Assembly (NCBI RefSeq): GCF_000327385.1
Contig: NW_008710478.1
Location: forward strand, 370,380-434,379
Source of the DNA: Lottia gigantea
Lineage: Eukaryota; Mollusca; Gastropoda; Lottiidae
Length of the DNA: 64,000 nt
Direction of reading: 5' to 3'
Made by a program: the position numbers and the translations under genes. The notes under the pieces were generated by a model. That model saw only the letters and a list, made by a program, of their open reading frames with translations, was not told the origin of the DNA and did no database searches. Shown piece after piece: positions 61,585 through 64,000 of this stretch (position 1 is the stretch's first letter; each line of letters begins with the position of its first letter).

Positions 61585-63194
61585 AAGTCTTATATTAGAC
61601 TAAGATATATTTGTTTTTAAACAATCCATAAGTTTTATGTAGGCCACCTTAGATAATAACATATTTGTGTCTTGTAAGTTTTATTGTGCATTAAATTCGT
61701 TTTTTTTCAATCTTAATACCATTCAATGCCTATATAGTGTACATGCAATGTAAAAATATAATGAAATGAGTGGAGTTTTACGTCCTACTTATCTGCATTG
61801 TATGAAATGTATACATAGGCTAAACATGGAAAATCACGATCTTAGCCTATATCTGTTTAACACAATGAAGGTTTTCAGTAAAAACTGACATTATTTAAAC
61901 ATTAAGGACACAATCTGATTTATTGCCAGTTTTATAAATACACCTCATTCGGGAAGTAAAATACTCTTTAGGCTGTAAAAATTTCCTTCAAATCAATGTC
62001 TTCTGATATGATAGTCAATTTCAACCCAGAGGCGTATTTATGTTCACTAATAAGCCAACAGGCGTGATGTAAATGCTTAAATACGTGTAGCCACGAGTGT
62101 CTGGCCATGTGTGTATTTACACATAAGTTAAAGCTCATAAAAACTCTTTGATCTTCCTTCACCTGAAGATTTTCGAAACGTTAGTCAAATACTATGAGTC
62201 ACTCGGTGTATCTTAGACAAGTCTGCACTTGGTTGGAGTGGATTTTCATTAAAGGCAACTGAAACCTACAATATTGAAAACCTTGGTGTGTTAGAGATTG
62301 ACGATTGACCACTTGGCGTGTTATTATTATTAAGTTCTATTCGACGACTCTCATATTTTCAAGGTTGGACAACGACAACTTTCTGTTTTGAAAGAGATCA
62401 GTTTACCAACAGCTTAGATACAACCTACAATTTTGGACACCCGATAAATTCATCAGTGGACAGTGCCATAACTAAACAAAAAACTCCTGTATATGACGAT
62501 AACTGCAATATACTATGTAATAAATATTGAATATATATATACTCAACTGTAGTTTTACGTATGATTACTTGGTTTTACGGTTTTTATCAGATTATACAGG
62601 GAAGTCCACTGATGAAAATAGACTCATATTTTTGGTCATCCAAGAGGTAGTATTCCTTTAATATAAGGACACATGTACTACTGAATAAAGAGAGCGATAA
62701 AAATGCCTTTACTATGTGGAAAATTTTTCGATCAAGGAAGTAAATAACAAGCAATTGAAAGAGGTAGTTCGATTTAGGATTTACTTGGGAAATTTCTTTG
62801 GGAGACCTTGTTTGAATCTGTTTGAATTTTCTATAAGTCGGTTTGTGCTTTGGTTTTTGCCTCATCTGGTGGTACAGATAGAAACAGGGAATGAACTAAC
62901 TCAATGTATATGTAAATTAGTTCTCTATTGATAGTATATGTGGTTATGATTATATAAAATGTTGTTTATTTTGGATTTCAACAGAAATGAAGACTTGGAT
63001 TTCACATTTTGATGGTATTCGAGGTGTAGATGAATAGATTACCTATTATTTCAATGTGAATAACAGTATTTGTTCAACTGAATGTTGAGACAGACAAAAC
63101 ACAAACGGATGGAGTCGTGAATCGTCTCAATATTTGTTTTATCAGATGATGAAGTTCCGTTTTAGCTTCTTAAAGTGTTTTAAGAGATTTTAAA
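61585..63194. other. Spacer between divergent genes of unit 2
   Basis: It mirrors the unit 1 spacer (51910-53846): the GGAGTTTTACGTCCT repeat, GGCGTATTTATGTTCACTAA, and the GATCAAGGAAGTAAATAACA block before the plus-strand gene are shared. Promoter elements for both genes must lie here, but no specific site can be named. Confidence 0.6.
62345..62530 (+). pseudogene. Relic of a tyrosine-repeat tail exon
   Basis: AACGACAACTTTCTGTTTTG and a following TTAGATACAACCTACAATTT align with the P1 tail repeat (AACGACAACTCTCTGTTCAA ... GATACTTACAACCAC). In the homologous frame a TGA interrupts it; in another frame SLDTTYNFGHPINSSVDSA and PVYDDNCNIL run to a stop. It lies alone in the spacer between divergent genes of unit 2. 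Confidence 0.45.
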
Positions 63195-63916
63195 ATGAGA
63201 TTTCTTAGTGTAACGATATATCTTTCTAGTTTCTTGATGTTGTATACAAATGGAGGTAAATATTTTCGTTTATTTAAAATTTTTTTTGTTTTCTGGAATT
63301 GCTCATGTCATGATTGTATTGTATTCAAAATTTTTACTTTAAAAATATTCACTGTTCTATATATCTATATTTTTTTTTTAACTATATACGGGTCGGAAGT
63401 TTGGTGTAAAGGTTTTTTGTTAACAATCGTTAAATCGTTAAAATTTTTAGCTTCCATTTTAACCATTCCTATTTCTCATAGTTCTATTATCTTATTGTGT
63501 AACCTTTTTATTGCTATATCTCTTGTTTCATTCAGGGTTGGAAGTTAGACAATACTGCTATGATTCAACTATTCGAGGCTGTGAGGAACATATTCTGGAT
63601 TGTGGAGAAGAACAAGTTATAACAACAGATGTACCCAACTTTCATATCAGTTATTACAAGAATAAAAACTATTCAGAATGTCACACTGAGAATAATGAGT
63701 GTAAAAATATAACAACTTGTTGTAGATATATTAACAGTAGTGTAACTAAACAGTCATCTACATATACAGCGAAGGACCATGGGACTAAACTCATAAACTT
63801 CATAAAGACTGAATGTTCGTCTAAATCAAGCTGTAAGGCCAGTTTTTACTCTATTGGTAGTTTGAATCTTTACGATTATATAAAATATACTTATGGTTGT
63901 ATTCCTGCATCAAAAG
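63195..63916 (+). CDS. Receptor copy P2, 5' part (runs off the window)
   Basis: Second plus-strand copy. Exon 1 (63195-63255) encodes signal peptide MRFLSVTIYLSSFLMLYTNG. Exon 2 (63536-63916, 381 nt, acceptor TTCATTCAG, donor GTATGT) encodes GLEVRQYCYDSTIRGCEEHI, LDCGEEQVITT, CCRYINSSVT and YIKYTYGCIPASK. The middle (KQSSTYTAKDHGTKL) differs from P1. The last 100 nt of the first intron match the minus-strand genes rather than P1. Later exons lie beyond the window, so a tail cannot be judged. Confidence 0.75.
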
Positions 63917-64000
63917 GTATGTTTATAACTAGCTTAACGTACAGATGAATACTTGAACAATTATGATTGTGATTTAAAACATAAACACAAACCGTCCTTT

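Noticed and set aside
62587-62931. Open frames on both strands in the conserved block before P2
   Set aside because: The matching block in unit 1 (53404-53540) does not keep either frame at full length, so the conservation is better explained by the recent duplication.

Overview
The window is nuclear DNA of an AT-rich, intron-rich animal. The ARID1 and chondroitin synthase orthologues, the repeat-dense introns and the lectin/CUB receptor family suggest a lophotrochozoan, most likely a mollusc (inference; the sequence does not name the species). No bacterial-type operon, CRISPR array, rRNA gene or convincing tRNA gene was seen.

1-27.8 kb (+): the 3' part of an ARID1 (BAF250/Osa) gene, the DNA-targeting subunit of the BAF/SWI-SNF chromatin remodeller. 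Fourteen exons (874-26666) join in one frame to about 2,269 residues. They hold Gly/Pro/Met/Asn-rich low-complexity exons, the ARID DNA-binding domain over two exons (14055-15083), a 2.3-kb exon with an expanded Met-Pro-Asn array, and the C-terminal BAF250_C domain in one 1.9-kb exon. Earlier exons lie outside the window. The introns carry dispersed repeats and a palindromic MITE.

27.8-42 kb: intergenic, with no gene I can support. It is rich in small DNA transposons: several hAT-type MITEs with 8-bp target duplications (one nested in another), a TTAA-target MITE, a 58-bp satellite with dimeric higher-order structure and a 74-bp tandem repeat.

42.0-45.1 kb (+): a two-exon chondroitin sulfate synthase (CHSY1/3 type), apparently complete at 788 residues. 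Its stop codon lies inside the target duplication of a hAT MITE.

45.3-48 kb: intergenic repeats and one Penelope-like terminal motif.

48.0-64 kb: a young cluster of lineage-specific receptor genes, the most novel part of the window. A unit of about 9.8 kb, holding one minus-strand and one plus-strand gene head to head, is repeated in tandem; the second unit runs off the end. The shared exon plan is signal peptide, cysteine-rich SUEL/rhamnose-lectin-like domain, CUB-like domain, short stalk exons, transmembrane exon and tail exon. Only one copy (53847-57866) has a tail. It is 354 residues, with a membrane-proximal ITAM-spaced tyrosine pair and four 22-residue repeats each carrying a D-T-Y-N-H-I core. 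The minus-strand copy of unit 1 has a transmembrane exon but no tail; that of unit 2 has neither. The cluster thus seems to pair a signalling receptor with tail-less and possibly secreted relatives, and the copies show exchange between inverted neighbours.
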